12,317 nt of DNA from Pseudomonadota bacterium. GTDB lineage: Bacteria; Pseudomonadota; Alphaproteobacteria; Rhizobiales; Xanthobacteraceae. The notes under the pieces are model-generated. The model saw only the letters and a program-made list of their open reading frames with translations. It searched no databases and had not been told where the DNA came from. Location of the stretch: contig JAEXXW010000527.1 of the NCBI GenBank assembly GCA_023405565.1, forward strand, positions 1 to 12,317, in the 5' to 3' direction. Below are positions 7,001-12,317 of the stretch, in pieces. The position numbers and the translations under genes are program-made. The stretch's first letter is position 1. Each line of letters starts with the position of its first letter.

Positions 7001-7024
7001 TGTATTGGAATCTGTATTGGAATC
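7001..7024. repeat. Tandem duplication of a 12-bp word
   Basis: TGTATTGGAATC occurs twice head to tail (7001-7012 and 7013-7024) with no mismatch, directly after the palindromic repeat. It looks like a slippage duplication inside a repeat-derived region. Confidence 0.9.
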
Positions 7025-7078
7025 GATCACGTTTATGATTTCCGATCGATTCGATCCAAAGTCATCGTGATCTCGTGA
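7022..7078. repeat. Further repeat-derived palindromes upstream-side of the FlhB-like stop
   Basis: atcgatc (7022-7028) pairs with gatcgat (7044-7050), and tcgtgatc occurs twice near 7065-7080. This tract, with the two entries to its left, fills most of the 216-bp gap 6863-7078. No T-run follows a stem, so an intrinsic terminator is not clear. No credible gene is present in the gap. Confidence 0.45.
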
Positions 7079-7336
7079 TCAGCCCAGCCGCCCCGATGTG
7101 CGCAGAATGTAGCTCAGCACCTCTGCGACCGCACGATAGAGGCTTTCAGGAATTTCCTGATCCAGCGGGATTTTCGACAGGACTTCGGCCAACGCCGGAT
7201 TGTCGGAGAGCGGCACGCCATTGGCCTCCGCCGCTTCAATGATTTTCTGTGCAAGTTCGCCCCGCCCGATGGCGGTGACGCGCGGCGCGGTCGGCGCGTC
7301 ATATTTCAGGGCGACAGCAACCTTCTGTCCGCTCAT
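7079..7336 (-). CDS. Stand-alone FlhB C-terminal (FlhB/HrpN/YscU/SpaS family) domain protein
   Basis: 85 residues equivalent to the cytoplasmic C-terminal subdomain of FlhB, the substrate-specificity switch of the flagellar type III export gate. The family core is clear: KVAVALKYD (5-13), APRVTAIGRGELAQKIIEAA (18-37), VPLSDNPALAEVL (41-53), IPESLYRAVAEVLSYI (62-77). The autocleavage motif NPTH that normally precedes AVALKYD is absent; the protein begins MSGQ at that point, so it mimics the processed fragment. ATG 7336 is chosen because its ATGA overlaps the stop of the FliK-like gene, implying translational coupling. The longer ORF start at 7399 lies inside that gene. Such FlhX-type proteins can partly substitute for the FlhB C-terminus in other bacteria; that role here is inference. 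No other flagellar gene is in the window. Confidence 0.88.
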   Translation of the reverse strand: MSGQKVAVALKYDAPTAPRVTAIGRGELAQKIIEAAEANGVPLSDNPALAEVLSKIPLDQEIPESLYRAVAEVLSYILRTSGRLG

Positions 7337-8370
7337 GACGCGCGATCCACGAACAATCCGGCCGGCGCCGACGAGGCTTGCGGCTTGCCGGTCCGGCATT
7401 GCAGGTCGCCGACATCAAGCGCCGCTTCGGCGAGCGAGGCTTCAAGCATCGGCAAGTCATCACGCAAGGCCTGTGCGCTTTCCCTGCGCTCGGCCAGCAA
7501 AGCGACATGGGTCAAACCACCGGCCTGCGATACGCTGGCGCGTACGGGACCCAGCGGCTCGATATCGATGGCGAGGTTGATCCGCCATGTCTTCTCGCGA
7601 TTGGCTTCACCATCCTTGCGTTGCTCGTCATGTTCGACCTGAAGCTGGATGATCGCGGTGCCAAGCGGCGTCACCAGCGGAATATCCATCGTCAGCCTGG
7701 GTGGGGCATCGGATTGCGGCTGGGCGGCGACCACGTCCGGCAGGGACGCGATCTGCAACAAAGTCTGGCGCGCCAGCGCACCGTCAGTTTCGGCGAGCAG
7801 ACTAAGACCGGCAGCGCGAGTGTCGAGCGTTGCGATCGATGGTATGGCAGGCTGTTGCGCCACCGGCACAGCGCCACGATAGGGCGGCGGCACTTGCGGA
7901 TCCACGCGCGTCTCCGGCACGGAGGCACCGAGCCAGCTTTGCAGCGTCTGCCGCAGCGACAGCAACGCCGCCTTCATGTCCCCCGATGGCGCAGCGCCAC
8001 CAGCCAGCATCGCTTCGGTGAACAGGCCCGATTTCAGCATTGCGGCCTTCAGCGCATCGGCATTGCCGGCATCCACGCGCAACGACAGCAAAGATTGCGC
8101 GGCCGCACGCACGGCTTGCGGCAGATCATTGCGCACCGCCGCCGCTTCGAGATCGGCATAGAGCGGTGCCAGTCCGCTCTGCTGCGACGCCAGACGGGCG
8201 GCCATGCCCTTGATGAGCGCGGCAGCGGGCGATAACGCGCTTTCGGATGCGGGGGGCGTGACCGTGACAGAATTGGAGAGAACGGCCTTACCCGCCTGCG
8301 CAGTCGTGCTCTCGGCCGTTAAAGGGCTGAAAACACCATTTTGAAGCAAGGCCGAACTAATTGCAGTCAT
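7333..8370 (-). CDS. FliK-like flagellar hook-length control protein
   Basis: 345 residues. The N-terminal two thirds are Ala/Leu/Gln-rich and low in recognisable structure, with a proline-rich stretch near 157-175, as in FliK rulers. The C-terminal part (about 227-330) fits the FliK C-terminal (Flg_hook) fold: LTMDIPLVTPLGTAIIQLQV, then WRINLAIDIEPLGPVRASVS, HVALLAERRESAQAL, and LEASLAEAALDVGDLQC. In flagella this domain contacts the FlhB C-terminus and triggers the switch from hook to filament export. Its neighbour, overlapped by ATGA, is exactly an FlhB C-terminal-like protein, which supports the call and suggests the two bind each other. The pair lies away from any other flagellar gene here, so it may be a paralog rather than the main fliK. 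ATG 8370 has no good Shine-Dalgarno, so the start is uncertain. Confidence 0.8.
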   Translation of the reverse strand: MTAISSALLQNGVFSPLTAESTTAQAGKAVLSNSVTVTPPASESALSPAAALIKGMAARLASQQSGLAPLYADLEAAAVRNDLPQAVRAAAQSLLSLRVDAGNADALKAAMLKSGLFTEAMLAGGAAPSGDMKAALLSLRQTLQSWLGASVPETRVDPQVPPPYRGAVPVAQQPAIPSIATLDTRAAGLSLLAETDGALARQTLLQIASLPDVVAAQPQSDAPPRLTMDIPLVTPLGTAIIQLQVEHDEQRKDGEANREKTWRINLAIDIEPLGPVRASVSQAGGLTHVALLAERRESAQALRDDLPMLEASLAEAALDVGDLQCRTGKPQASSAPAGLFVDRAS

Positions 8371-8513
8371 GCAGGCATGCTAATGTTCAAGGGTGAAATG
8401 GACGTTAACGAGCTATTTACTGTCTCCTGTTCGTTGTCCTGGAACAAAAAGCCGTCATCCCGCCTGTGCTAGTCTAATCAAATCATCCAACCATTATTAC
8501 CGGAAGCATCGCC

Positions 8514-9032
8514 ATGAGCGCTGAAAAAACCAAAGCCCGCCTCGCCACCCCCACCGACCTTGGCGCCAATGCCACCAAAGATCTCTCCGGTGCGCTGAAT
8601 GCCTTGTTGGCCGATACCTTTGCTCTCTACCTGAAGACAAAGAATTTCCACTGGCACGTCAGCGGTCCGAATTTCCGCGACTATCATCTGATGTTCGACG
8701 AACAGGGCGACCAGATCTTTGCGATGACCGACGTTCTGGCCGAGCGTGTCCGCAAGATCGGCGGGACGACCCTGCGTTCGATCGGCGACATCGCCCGTCA
8801 GCAGCGGCTGTCGGACAATGAAGCGCCTTATGTCGACGCACAGGACATGCTGGCCGAACTTCGTGAAGACAACCAGCGCTTCATCGCGACGATGCGGCAG
8901 GTGCACGACCTTTGTGACGAACATGAAGACGTGGCCACGGCCAGCCTGCTCGAGAACTTCATCGATGAAGCCGAAAAGCGTGTGTGGTTCCTCTACGAGA
9001 GCGGCCGCGCAGCGACTGCGACGGGACAATAA
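8514..9032 (+). CDS. dps: Dps-family ferritin-like DNA-protection protein
   Basis: 172 residues, normal for Dps. It forms a 12-subunit shell that oxidises Fe(II) with H2O2 and stores iron, protecting DNA during starvation and oxidative stress. The inter-subunit ferroxidase residues are all present by alignment to the E. coli protein: His46 (NFHWHVSGPNF), His58 and Asp62 (YHLMFDEQ), Asp73 and Glu77 (DVLAERVRKIGG). The N-terminal tail has several Lys/Arg residues (MSAEKTKAR) that could bind DNA. ATG 8514 is preceded by CGGAAG about 8 nt upstream. It is divergent from the FliK-like gene, with 143 bp between. A possible -10 (TCTAAT, 8473-8478) lacks a good -35. It converges on the beta-lactamase gene across a large hairpin repeat. 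Confidence 0.93.
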   Translation: MSAEKTKARLATPTDLGANATKDLSGALNALLADTFALYLKTKNFHWHVSGPNFRDYHLMFDEQGDQIFAMTDVLAERVRKIGGTTLRSIGDIARQQRLSDNEAPYVDAQDMLAELREDNQRFIATMRQVHDLCDEHEDVATASLLENFIDEAEKRVWFLYESGRAATATGQ

Positions 9033-9054
9033 GTCAACGAGCCAAACAAACCGG

Positions 9055-9211
9055 CCTCATCCTGAGGAGCCTTGCAGAGCAAGGCGTCATCGCAAGTCGG
9101 CCTTGGCCGACTTGCGCATCATTGAATCCAATCTCGAATAAACCCGAGATTGGCGGATGGGGCCGCCCCTAGCTTTCGAGACGCCCGCTACGCGGGCTCC
9201 TCAAGATGAGG
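9055..9211. repeat. 157-bp composite intergenic repeat made of nested hairpins
   Basis: Outer arms cctcatcctgaggag (9055-9069) and ctcctcaagatgagg (9197-9211) are inverted with one mismatch. Inside are four further hairpins: gccttg/caaggc (9069-9074/9080-9085); a 12-bp exact stem with a 2-nt gap, cgcaagtcggcc/ggccgacttgcg (9091-9102/9105-9116); ccaatctcg/cgagattgg (9128-9136/9145-9153); and gcccgc/gcgggc (9183-9188/9192-9197). The outer arm resembles a dispersed repeat I know from Bradyrhizobium-type genomes, but the interior is more elaborate. It lies between the convergent dps and beta-lactamase genes and may end both transcripts. Confidence 0.85.
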
Positions 9212-9234
9212 GCGGATAAACTACCCGCCGAAAA

Positions 9235-10059
9235 CTAGATAGCGCCGATCTCACCCAGCAGCGACTTGCTGATCGCCATGCGCCGCGCCAGATCGGCCGG
9301 ACTGCGGATGTCGATGTTCATTGCAAAGACTGATGAATCCTCGCCGCGATCGACATAGCCGGCAAGCCAGCCCAGCGTTGCTTTTTCACCCGGCGTCCCG
9401 TCGAGACCGAGAGCCCCGGTTTTCGCACGGATCACGCCGCCGGAAATCGCCTCGGACGGAATGATGTCGCGAACGATATCGAGACTGCGCTTTGACACCG
9501 GCAGATCGCCACGCCGCAGCTTGTCGAAGAACTCAATCTGCTCCAGCGCCGAAATCTTCAACGGACCATCGAGCCAAAACCGGTCGACCACCGGGCCGAT
9601 CTCGCGATTGCCGTATTGAAACGCATCAAGATATTTCTGCATGCGTTCTGTACCGATGCGGCGGGCGATCTGCTGATAGACCGGCACCGCCGACACGGCC
9701 ATGGCGCTGCGCAAGGTGTGATCCTTGTTCCAGGCCTCGATCGAGCGCACCTGACCATCCCAGTGGATGATTTCCTTGTCGGCATCGGCAACGACGCCGG
9801 TTTCCAGCGCGATCAGCGCGTGCGGCACCTTGAAGGTCGAGGCCGGGATGAAGGGCCGGCGCAGGCGCCCTTCATCGCTTGCCAGAAGCTTGTTATCGCG
9901 CAGCCGCAATACTGCGAACACGCCATCCGTGCCGACCTCGCTGAAACGGGCGGCCATGTCGGTCTTCAGTTCGAAATCCGGAGAGGCATCGGCGACAAGG
10001 GGATAAGCCGAGACGCCGGCCAAGGCCATAATAAAGCTGCGACGATCAATCATGCTCAT
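9235..10059 (-). CDS. Class D (OXA-type) beta-lactamase with a twin-arginine-like signal peptide
   Basis: 274 residues. This is a serine beta-lactamase of class D, which hydrolyses beta-lactams through an acyl-enzyme in the periplasm. All signature motifs are present: STFK with nucleophile Ser74 and Lys77 (carboxylated in the family), SAV (123-125), YGN (149-151) and KTG (213-215). The lead-in FIPASTFKVPHALIALETG and the AIYWDG-like IIHWDGQ segment are typical. The N-terminus MSMIDRRSFIMALAGVSA with a later AxA-like site (VADA, about 22-25) contains RRSFI, close to the Tat motif RRxF, which is unusual for OXA enzymes. The start is uncertain between ATG 10059 and ATG 10053 (MIDRR...); neither has a clear Shine-Dalgarno. 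It lies 60 nt after the ATP12 gene on the same strand. It is probably an intrinsic chromosomal enzyme; substrate range cannot be read from sequence. Confidence 0.92.
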   Translation of the reverse strand: MSMIDRRSFIMALAGVSAYPLVADASPDFELKTDMAARFSEVGTDGVFAVLRLRDNKLLASDEGRLRRPFIPASTFKVPHALIALETGVVADADKEIIHWDGQVRSIEAWNKDHTLRSAMAVSAVPVYQQIARRIGTERMQKYLDAFQYGNREIGPVVDRFWLDGPLKISALEQIEFFDKLRRGDLPVSKRSLDIVRDIIPSEAISGGVIRAKTGALGLDGTPGEKATLGWLAGYVDRGEDSSVFAMNIDIRSPADLARRMAISKSLLGEIGAI

Positions 10060-10119
10060 AAGCCGCAGAAAACCTGCCGGTATGGCGCAATCGTGACCTG
10101 TCGCGACGCGGTATGAATT

Positions 10120-10893
10120 TTATCGCATTAACTTCAGGATCGCGGCGGCGGCCTTCATTTCCGCATGGCGGTGCTCGCGGCGCTGCATGGCCAGCGTGTC
10201 GCGCCCCCATTGTTCCATTTGCCAGTCCTCATCGACATGAGCGGCAGCCCAGGCCTCCTCGTCCGAGATCGCATCATGGGCCAATGCCAGCGCCAACAAT
10301 GCAGAGCCGGTCAGCGTCATCACCGAGTGCGTCGCGCCCAGCCGCCAGATATCCGACGGAACGGCTTTGCTCGCCGCCAGCACAGCCTCCTGCGGCTGAG
10401 CGGCGAACACCACGCCCTCCACCATGATGAAACGTGCGCCCAGTTGCTCCGCGGCCCAGTGAACGACCGGACCCCAGGCTGCAGTCTGGCGTTCGATCAA
10501 TCGCTCGGGGCCGTCGGCACGATAGAACAAAAGATCGGAACCGAGATACTTGACGATTTCGTCACGGACAGGCTCCGGCGCATCGGCGACACCATCGATG
10601 ATCGAATTGGCAAGCCGCGTCAGCGGCATCCGGGCCGGATCGATCACATCGGCCTGCGCCTGCCATTCATCGGCGATGGCTTGCGACAAGTCCTTCGACG
10701 GCGTCGCCAGCGGCCGACGCGATGGTGTGCGGACCGGTTTGCCGTCCAGCGTCACCTCGAACTGGTCGCCATTCTGCGTGACGCCGGCGGTTTCATAGAA
10801 ACGCTTGCGCAGGGTTGGGCGAACATTTCGTCTCGCCGCTTCCATCGGATCAAGCGGGTTGCTCTTGAAAATGTCTTCGAAAATATCGCGCAT
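10120..10893 (-). CDS. ATP12-family F1-ATPase assembly chaperone
   Basis: 257 residues, in the range of bacterial ATP12 proteins, which in mitochondria bind the F1 alpha subunit before hexamer assembly; in alphaproteobacteria the same cytosolic role is presumed. Visible family motifs are RFYETAGV (31-38), a DGKPVRTPSRRPLATP segment (50-65), DEWQAQ (75-80), MPLTRLANSIIDGV (89-102), YLGSDLLFYRA (116-126) and QWGRDTLA (228-235). ATG 10893 follows a GAGACGAG purine tract that is part of a duplicated 10-bp word. It is 37 nt downstream of the HAD phosphatase gene on the same strand, a pairing I recall as common in this order, and is likely cotranscribed with it. Confidence 0.9.
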   Translation of the reverse strand: MRDIFEDIFKSNPLDPMEAARRNVRPTLRKRFYETAGVTQNGDQFEVTLDGKPVRTPSRRPLATPSKDLSQAIADEWQAQADVIDPARMPLTRLANSIIDGVADAPEPVRDEIVKYLGSDLLFYRADGPERLIERQTAAWGPVVHWAAEQLGARFIMVEGVVFAAQPQEAVLAASKAVPSDIWRLGATHSVMTLTGSALLALALAHDAISDEEAWAAAHVDEDWQMEQWGRDTLAMQRREHRHAEMKAAAAILKLMR

Positions 10894-10897
10894 GAAC

Positions 10898-10920
10898 TCG
10901 TCTCAGCAATTCGTCTCAGC
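10898..10920. repeat. Direct repeat of a 10-bp word before the ATP12 start
   Basis: tcgtctcagc occurs at 10898-10907 and 10911-10920, separated by 3 nt. On the coding strand it reads gctgagacga twice, ending next to ATG 10893, so the purine-rich ribosome-binding region appears duplicated. Confidence 0.7.
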
Positions 10921-10930
10921 CCTTGGGCTT

Positions 10931-11608
10931 TCAGGCCGCCTGCGGCGCGAAGAATAAATCGTCGATGGAGGCAGCGAGTTCCCTGTAATCGGCGACGACA
11001 TGACGGGCGCCGCTCGCCTTCAGCACGTGTTCCTTGTGGTACCCCCATGTCACGCCGATCGATGTCACGCCGGCGGCATGCGCCATCTCGATGTCGTAAG
11101 AGGTGTCACCGATCATCAGCGTATCGGCCGGTTCAGCTCCAACCTCGCGCATCGCCTCCAGGACCATGCCGGGATGCGGTTTCGATGGCGCATCGTCCGC
11201 GGTCTTGATGGTCGAAAAATGTGACAACAGATCATGGTGCGTGAGGATCGCGCGAACGCCGCGCTGCGACTTACCGGTGGCAACGCCGAGCAGGCAATCG
11301 CTGCGATTGGCGAGCGAGAGGATCATCTCCCGCGCGCCGTCGTAAAGCGGCTCCTGATGCTCGACGGAGTGACGCAGATCGAAGAAGGCCTGCTTGTATT
11401 GCTCGATCATGCCGTCGAAAGGGAAATCCGCATGTCCCTGCCCCAGGACCTCGAAGGCTTCACGCAAGGACAGACCAACAATCGACAGCACGCGCTCGCG
11501 CGGCGGGCAAACGATGGCATGCGCGTCATAGGCGCGCTGCATGGCAGCGCAGATCATATGCTGGCTGTCGACCAGCGTGCCGTCGCAATCAAAGATGACA
11601 AGCTTCAT
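10931..11608 (-). CDS. HAD-IA family phosphatase (phosphoglycolate phosphatase-like)
   Basis: 225 residues. Haloacid dehalogenase superfamily hydrolase with a C1-type cap. Motif I is FDCDGTLVDS with nucleophile Asp7 and acid Asp9. Motif II is the Thr in VATGKS (Thr111), motif III is Lys143 in SKPHP, and motif IV is IGDTSYD (Asp168, Asp172) for Mg2+. The cap is about residues 15-85. The substrate is not shown; phosphoglycolate phosphatase is only the nearest well-known type. ATG 11608 is chosen because the family start MKLVIFDCDGTL lies there; the longer ORF to 11695 adds a charged, non-homologous stretch. No strong Shine-Dalgarno is seen. In relatives this gene often sits between an RluA-type pseudouridine synthase and ATP12 (from memory); here the synthase is absent upstream. 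Confidence 0.9.
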   Translation of the reverse strand: MKLVIFDCDGTLVDSQHMICAAMQRAYDAHAIVCPPRERVLSIVGLSLREAFEVLGQGHADFPFDGMIEQYKQAFFDLRHSVEHQEPLYDGAREMILSLANRSDCLLGVATGKSQRGVRAILTHHDLLSHFSTIKTADDAPSKPHPGMVLEAMREVGAEPADTLMIGDTSYDIEMAHAAGVTSIGVTWGYHKEHVLKASGARHVVADYRELAASIDDLFFAPQAA

Positions 11609-11650
11609 CAGGTTTTGTCTCGCACGCTTACCAGAAGTCGATGTCGGCCT

Positions 11651-11689
11651 GGCCGCGATCACGGCATGAGGATGCCGGGTCTCGCGGCC
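11651..11689. repeat. Two-tier palindrome upstream of the HAD gene
   Basis: Outer arms ggccgcga (11651-11658) / tcgcggcc (11682-11689) and inner arms cggcat (11662-11667) / atgccg (11672-11677) are exact. No T-run follows on either side. It may be a repeat element or a regulatory hairpin in the HAD leader. Confidence 0.6.
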
Positions 11690-11854
11690 CTGCAATGCAA
11701 AAAGTACGACCCGGCGAGGCTGATTTTTTCATGGCTTTAAATGACGTTACTCGGGCCCGCGCCAAAGTGGCTTTTTCCCATCTGTTGCATCGCAATATCC
11801 AGCATCGACGCGATCCGCAAGCGATGCATTCACGCTCCTGTTGGATCACTTAAC

Positions 11855-11922
11855 TCGATATTGACTTCCTATATCGAACTTTTGACCTATATAGTTTCAG
11901 AAATGGTCCAATTAAAATTGGA
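11855..11922 (+). promoter_or_regulatory. Probable promoter/operator zone for the leader ORF and oxidoreductase
   Basis: The AT-rich tract contains inverted repeat tcgata (11855-11860) / tatcga (11872-11877), a repeated ttgac...ctatat pattern (11861-11874 and 11882-11892), and an inverted repeat tccaatt-aa-aattgga (11907-11922). A -10-like TAAAAT (11913-11918) lies inside the last one, but no -35 sits at proper spacing. The exact promoter is unresolved. Confidence 0.4.
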
Positions 11923-11964
11923 TCTGGATTCGGCGGATATAAGCCGGACGATTGGGGATGTGAA

Positions 11965-12030
11965 ATGCTGCTTGCGCCTTTGCGTGCGCACCTGTGCGCA
12001 TGCCTGAGGCGCGTCCGAGGACGGAAATGA
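11965..12030 (+). CDS. 21-codon upstream leader ORF with Cys-Ala-Cys, ATGA-coupled to the oxidoreductase gene
   Basis: ATG 11965 follows GGGGA (11954-11958) with 6 nt spacing, a strong ribosome binding site. The peptide begins MLLAPLRAHLCACLRR and ends VRGRK; it has two Cys and five Arg in 21 residues. Its TGA (12028-12030) overlaps the ATG (12027) of the next gene as ATGA. A long stem-loop lies inside the ORF. The design resembles a regulatory leader peptide whose translation controls the following gene; a link to cysteine or arginine supply is inference from the codons. It is too short to exclude chance. Confidence 0.5.
   Translation: MLLAPLRAHLCACLRRVRGRK
11974..12012 (+). promoter_or_regulatory. 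Long stem-loop within the leader ORF, just before the downstream ribosome binding site
   Basis: gcgcct (11974-11979) pairs with aggcgc (12007-12012), and gcgtgcgcac (11982-11991) pairs with gtgcgcatgc (11994-12003), the latter with one G-T wobble. A tt/ctg internal loop separates the two stems. The structure ends 4 nt before GAGGA (12017-12021), the ribosome binding site of the downstream gene. A ribosome translating the leader ORF must melt it. Confidence 0.6.
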
Positions 12031-12317
12031 AGCTGACCGATATTTCGGCACCTGACTATTTCCATAAAGTCGTCGACTGCCAGTGGGCCTGTCCGGCGCA
12101 TACGCCAGTTCCCGAATACATTCGTCTGATCGCACAAGGGCGCTATTCCGACGCCTACATGATCAACTGGAAATCGAATGTGTTTCCGGGAATTCTCGGG
12201 CGCACATGCGACCGGCCATGTGAGCCCGCCTGCCGGCGCGGCCGCGTGGAAGAAGATCCCGTGGCGATCTGCAGGCTCAAGCGTGTTGCCGCTGACTACA
12301 AGGACGACGTGTCGGCG
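12027..12317 (+). CDS. GltD-like Fe-S/FAD oxidoreductase, N-terminal part (3' truncated by the window)
   Basis: 97 codons are visible, and the frame is open to the window end. The segment matches the N-terminal Fe-S domain (Fer4_20 / dihydropyrimidine dehydrogenase domain) that precedes FAD- and NAD(P)-binding domains in GltD-type proteins. DCQWACPAHTPVPEYI lies at 17-32, IAQGRYSDAY at 35-44, then GRTCDRPCEPACRRGR (58-73) and DPVAICRLKR (77-86). Cysteines 18, 22, 61, 65, 69 and 82 are the candidate cluster ligands. Such proteins pass electrons between NAD(P)H and an Fe-S partner; in glutamate synthase the partner is GltB, but many stand-alone paralogs serve other oxidoreductases, so gltD itself is not assigned. 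ATG 12027 has GAGGA 5 nt upstream and overlaps the stop of the leader ORF. Confidence 0.85.
   Translation, partial: MKLTDISAPDYFHKVVDCQWACPAHTPVPEYIRLIAQGRYSDAYMINWKSNVFPGILGRTCDRPCEPACRRGRVEEDPVAICRLKRVAADYKDDVSA

Larger units (their letters stand above)
11609..11964. other. 356-bp intergenic region with palindromes, no credible gene
   Basis: This is the divergent control region between the HAD phosphatase gene (left) and the leader ORF/oxidoreductase (right). Open frames exist (such as 11741-12007, plus strand) but lack a ribosome binding site and family features. It holds a two-tier palindrome at 11651-11689 and AT-rich sequence with inverted repeats from about 11855 to 11922. Lower G+C in the right half suggests a promoter zone. 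Confidence 0.6.

Noticed and set aside
8428..8446. TGTTC...GAACA as a LexA-type SOS box before dps
   Set aside because: The alphaproteobacterial box is a direct repeat GTTC-N7-GTTC; here the halves are inverted and the spacing is different.
8441..8465. GGAAC as an EcfG (general stress sigma factor) -35 box for dps
   Set aside because: No GTT-type -10 element occurs 16-17 nt downstream; the bases there read gcctg.
10165..11208. Long plus-strand ORF (347 codons) opposite the ATP12 and HAD genes
   Set aside because: It is a shadow of two clear minus-strand genes in high-GC DNA, with biased Arg/His/Gln composition and no family features.
11609..11695. Upstream extension of the HAD phosphatase
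   Set aside because: The family N-terminus MKLVIFDCDGTL begins at 11608; the extra 29 residues are charged, non-homologous and overlap a palindrome.
11741..12007. Plus-strand ORF of 88 codons before the oxidoreductase
   Set aside because: No ribosome binding site, it runs through the promoter-like AT-rich tract and has no recognisable features; it also overlaps the better supported leader ORF in another frame.
1..12317. CRISPR array, tRNA, rRNA or insertion sequence
   Set aside because: No regularly spaced repeats, tRNA-like cloverleaf with CCA-end context, rRNA sequence or transposase frame was found on either strand.

Overview
The window looks like chromosome from an alphaproteobacterium of the order Hyphomicrobiales, most likely the Bradyrhizobiaceae/Nitrobacteraceae (Bradyrhizobium, Rhodopseudomonas, Afipia, Tardiphaga and relatives). 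The grounds are the high-GC core genes, an ATP12-type F1 assembly chaperone next to a HAD phosphatase, a FliK-like/FlhB-like pair, and two intergenic palindrome types (agagcatga...tcatgctct and cctcatcctgaggag...) that I associate with this group. The genus is inference; no rRNA or other marker is present.

Left edge (1-1515) is a lower-GC, probably acquired segment, about 45% G+C in a sampled line against about 63% in pccB. It carries an anti-phage dCTP deaminase of the DCD/AvcD family, whose 5' end lies outside the window. The reading frame is interrupted by one in-frame TGA (392-394) exactly between the N-terminal P-loop region and the C-terminal deaminase. A small basic protein of unknown function follows. 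This is the most interesting part of the window.

1579-4337: pccB (propionyl-CoA carboxylase beta chain) and a TetR regulator point left. The regulator's promoter/operator is built from overlapping inverted repeats and appears to make a leaderless transcript. Pointing right from the same control region is a truncated, degenerate short-chain dehydrogenase, closed by a strong intrinsic terminator.

4347-6862 (minus strand): a secreted caspase-like protein with two C-terminal LprI-like cysteine repeats lies upstream of a polytopic DUF2157-like membrane protein, probably as an operon. 6863-7078 holds rhizobial-type palindromic and tandem repeats. 7079-8370 (minus): a FliK-like protein overlaps a stand-alone FlhB C-terminal-domain protein by ATGA.

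8514-9032 is dps. It is separated from a convergent class D beta-lactamase by a 157-bp composite repeat of nested hairpins. The beta-lactamase, an ATP12 chaperone and a HAD phosphatase all lie on the minus strand (11608 to 9235). After about 350 bp without a credible gene but with several palindromes, the right edge (11965-12317) has a 21-codon leader ORF with a Cys-Ala-Cys run. It overlaps a long hairpin and is ATGA-coupled to the start of a GltD-like Fe-S/FAD oxidoreductase that runs off the window.
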